Origin: Flavobacteriales bacterium
Lineage (GTDB): Bacteria > Bacteroidota > Bacteroidia > Flavobacteriales_F > PHOS-HE28
DNA length: 64,000 bases
Direction of reading: 5' to 3'
NCBI GenBank assembly: GCA_023957375.1
Contig: JAMLHB010000002.1
Location: forward strand, 1,116,001 to 1,180,000
The first letter of the stretch is position 1; each line of letters opens with the position of its first letter. The notes under the pieces are model-generated. The model searched no databases. It worked only from the letters and a program-made list of their open reading frames with translations, and was not told the origin of the DNA. Positions 62,373 through 64,000 of the stretch are shown one piece after another. Both the position numbers and the translations under genes were made by a program.

Positions 62373-62828
62373 GTGGCATCCACGACCCATACCACATCCA
62401 TGGCCAACGCGGCCTCCACGCAGAAGGAATGGCTTCTGGTGGATGCCGAGAACGAGGTCATCGGCCGCGTCGCCAGCAAGATCGCCATGCTGGTGCGCGG
62501 AAAGCACAAGCCAACCTTCACCTCCCACGTGGACACCGGCGACCATGTGATCGTGGTGAACGCCGAAAAGGTGCGCCTTACCGGCAACAAAATGGCCGAC
62601 AAGGAATACCAGCGCTACAGCATGTACCCTGGCGGCCAGCGGCGGGAGCCGGCCGGCAAGCTGCTGGCGCGCAAGCCCGAAGCCCTGCTGGAGCACGCCG
62701 TGCGCGGCATGCTGCCCAAGACCCGCCTGGGCCGTGCGCAGTTCGGCAACCTCCACGTGGTGGTGGGCACCGAGCACAAGCACAGCGCCCAGCAACCCCG
62801 CAAGATCGACCTTAACACCATCAAGTGA
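62373..62828 (+). CDS. rplM: Ribosomal protein L13
   Basis: 151 residues with the GTG start at 62373. Core motifs: KEWLLVDAENEVIGRVASKI, LTGNKMADKEYQRYSMYPGG and AVRGMLPKTRLGRAQFGNL. Bacteroidota L13 proteins carry about 19 residues before the conserved KEW; the GTG start gives exactly that spacing, while ATG 62400 would truncate it. rpsI follows after 2 bases, the universal L13-S9 order. The leader (62240-62372) has no clear TAnnTTTG element; TTACCTTCG near 62321 is a weak candidate. Confidence 0.96.
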   Translation: MASTTHTTSMANAASTQKEWLLVDAENEVIGRVASKIAMLVRGKHKPTFTSHVDTGDHVIVVNAEKVRLTGNKMADKEYQRYSMYPGGQRREPAGKLLARKPEALLEHAVRGMLPKTRLGRAQFGNLHVVVGTEHKHSAQQPRKIDLNTIK

Positions 62829-62830
62829 GC

Positions 62831-63217
62831 ATGGAGCCCATCATCAGCCTTGGCCGCCGCAAAACCTCCGTGGCACGCGTCGTCCTCAACGAAGGCAACG
62901 GCACTGTCATCGTCAACGGCGTGGACGGGAAGGAGTACTTCCCCATCCTCACCCAGCAGTTCAAAATGTTGCAACCCTTCAAGCTCACCGGCACTGAAGG
63001 GAAGTACGACGCCACTATCAACGTGAACGGTGGCGGCATTACCGGCCAGGTGGAAGCCGTGCGCTTGGGCATTGCCCGCGCCTTGGTGGAAGTGGATGAA
63101 GCCCACAAGCCCCTCCTCAAGGCCGAGGAACTGATGACGCGGAACCCGCGCGAAGTAGAACGCAAGAAATACGGCCGCCGCAAGGCGCGCAAACTTAGCC
63201 AGTTCAGCAAGCGTTGA
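62831..63217 (+). CDS. rpsI: Ribosomal protein S9
   Basis: 128 residues. IISLGRRKTSVARVVLNEGN opens the domain, GGGITGQVEAVRLGIARALVE is central, and the basic tail ERKKYGRRKARKLSQFSKR, which contacts tRNA in the P site, is intact. ATG 62831 is preferred over GTG 62825, which overlaps the L13 stop. Confidence 0.97.
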   Translation: MEPIISLGRRKTSVARVVLNEGNGTVIVNGVDGKEYFPILTQQFKMLQPFKLTGTEGKYDATINVNGGGITGQVEAVRLGIARALVEVDEAHKPLLKAEELMTRNPREVERKKYGRRKARKLSQFSKR

Positions 63218-63283
63218 TCTCCCGCGCTTGTTGGGGACCCTGGCCTTCCGGGGTTCAGCATCCAATTCGGCCAGACCCGGGAG

Positions 63284-63299
63284 TCCGATGGTCATCGGA
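63284..63299 (+). other. Hairpin in the rpsB leader
   Basis: TCCGATG and CATCGGA pair perfectly around GT in the 149-base gap before rpsB, flanked by GACCCGGGAG and CCGGCTACCG. It may be a terminator for rpsI or part of a ribosomal-protein leader; sequence alone does not decide. Confidence 0.4.
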
Positions 63300-63366
63300 C
63301 CGGCTACCGCGCCGAATGCCTGCACAACGGGAAAAAGGAAAGTGAACCCAAACAACAAAGTCCTCC

Positions 63367-64000
63367 ATGGCACGCATCGATTTCAATACCCTGCTTGACG
63401 CAGGAGTGCACTTCGGCCACCTGCGCCGCAAGTGGAACCCCAACATGGCCCCCTACATCTTCGCCGAGAAGAAGGGGATCCACGTCATCGACCTCAACAA
63501 AACCGCCGTCAAGCTCGAGGAAGCCTCCAACGCCCTGCGGCAAGTGGCCAGAAGCGGCAAGAAGGTGCTGTTCGTGGCCACGAAGAAGCAGGCCAAGGAT
63601 ATTGTTGCCGACAAGGTGAAGCCCGTCGGCATGCCGTACGTCACCGAGCGGTGGAGCGGTGGGATGCTCACCAACTTCGGCACCATCCGCCGGGCCATCA
63701 AGAAGATGTCCAACATCGACCGCATGAAGGTCGATGGCACCTTCGACAACATGAGCAAGCGTGAGCGCCTGCAAGTGAGCCGCCAGCGCGAAAAGCTGGA
63801 AAAAAACCTCGGCAGCATTGCCGACCTCACCCGACTGCCCAGCGCCCTGTTCATCGTGGACATCGTGAAGGAGCACATCGCCTTGGCAGAAGCCCGCAAG
63901 CTGGGCATCCCCACCTTTGCCATGGTGGACACCAACAGCGACCCCACCTTGGTCGATTTCCCCATTCCCGCCAATGACGATGCCACCAAGAGCATTGAAC
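63367..64000 (+). CDS. rpsB: Ribosomal protein S2 (3' partial)
   Basis: 211 residues visible before the right edge. [60 protein letters not shown] and [20 protein letters not shown] are all S2 landmarks. The C-terminus is missing because the window ends. The L13-S9-S2 order is usual in Bacteroidota. Confidence 0.97.
   Translation, partial: MARIDFNTLLDAGVHFGHLRRKWNPNMAPYIFAEKKGIHVIDLNKTAVKLEEASNALRQVARSGKKVLFVATKKQAKDIVADKVKPVGMPYVTERWSGGMLTNFGTIRRAIKKMSNIDRMKVDGTFDNMSKRERLQVSRQREKLEKNLGSIADLTRLPSALFIVDIVKEHIALAEARKLGIPTFAMVDTNSDPTLVDFPIPANDDATKSIE

Overview
The window reads as a GC-rich member of the Bacteroidota, most like Flavobacteriales. Four things point there: an alternative complex III operon followed by an aa3-type oxidase; the type IX secretion translocon SprA in the order ruvA-sprA-gcvH-vanZ; several secreted proteins with type IX sorting domains; and many promoters with the Bacteroidota -7 element TAnnTTTG. 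The GC richness is unusual for a flavobacterium and produces long antisense open frames that are not genes. The genus cannot be named from this sequence.

Layout. 1-11080: respiratory operon actABCDEF-coxBA (actA is cut by the left edge). 11122-14034: outer-membrane-like protein, ruvB, queG and a small conserved-looking gene. 14220-20294: thioredoxin-fold and secretion cluster (Omp28-like, DUF6029-like, TlpA, two type IX cargo proteins) with a hairpin-dense gap at 16935-17053. 20291-29827: sirtuin, ruvA, sprA, gcvH, vanZ. 29824-32718 (minus): sulfate activation genes cysC-cysD-cysN. 32806-45362: housekeeping and envelope genes (deoC, dprA, TonB receptor, kdsB, HU/SPOR protein, HemJ-like protein, thioesterase, GT9 glycosyltransferase, tatD, asparaginase). 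45413-46897: tRNA-Ser(GGA), a repeat block and dusB. 47072-50325: TfoX-like protein, lipoprotein, S9 peptidase.

50326-54913 is the accessory part. A GxxExxY PD-(D/E)XK-type nuclease gene is bracketed by inverted arrays of GCGAAG-type repeats. Next come an antitoxin-like small gene and an IS256-type insertion sequence with an 8-bp target duplication that splits a membrane-protein gene. A stand-alone AAA ATPase follows, with two copies of a 43-bp palindrome in its promoter region. The stretch ends in a SAM-I riboswitch with a terminator and a visible antiterminator.

54914-64000: methionine synthase split into two overlapping genes, with a palindromic repeat at the split; then an OmpA-family protein, a TolC-like protein, tsaB, rplM, rpsI and rpsB (cut by the right edge).

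The genes work together mainly in four ways. ACIII moves electrons from menaquinol to the aa3 oxidase. SprA exports the sorting-domain proteins seen here. CysC, CysD and CysN make APS and PAPS. The riboswitch shuts off methionine synthase when S-adenosylmethionine is abundant. At least five families of short-unit inverted repeats lie between genes. Their possible link to the GxxExxY nuclease is the most interesting open question here, followed by the ATPase with its duplicated operator-like palindromes.
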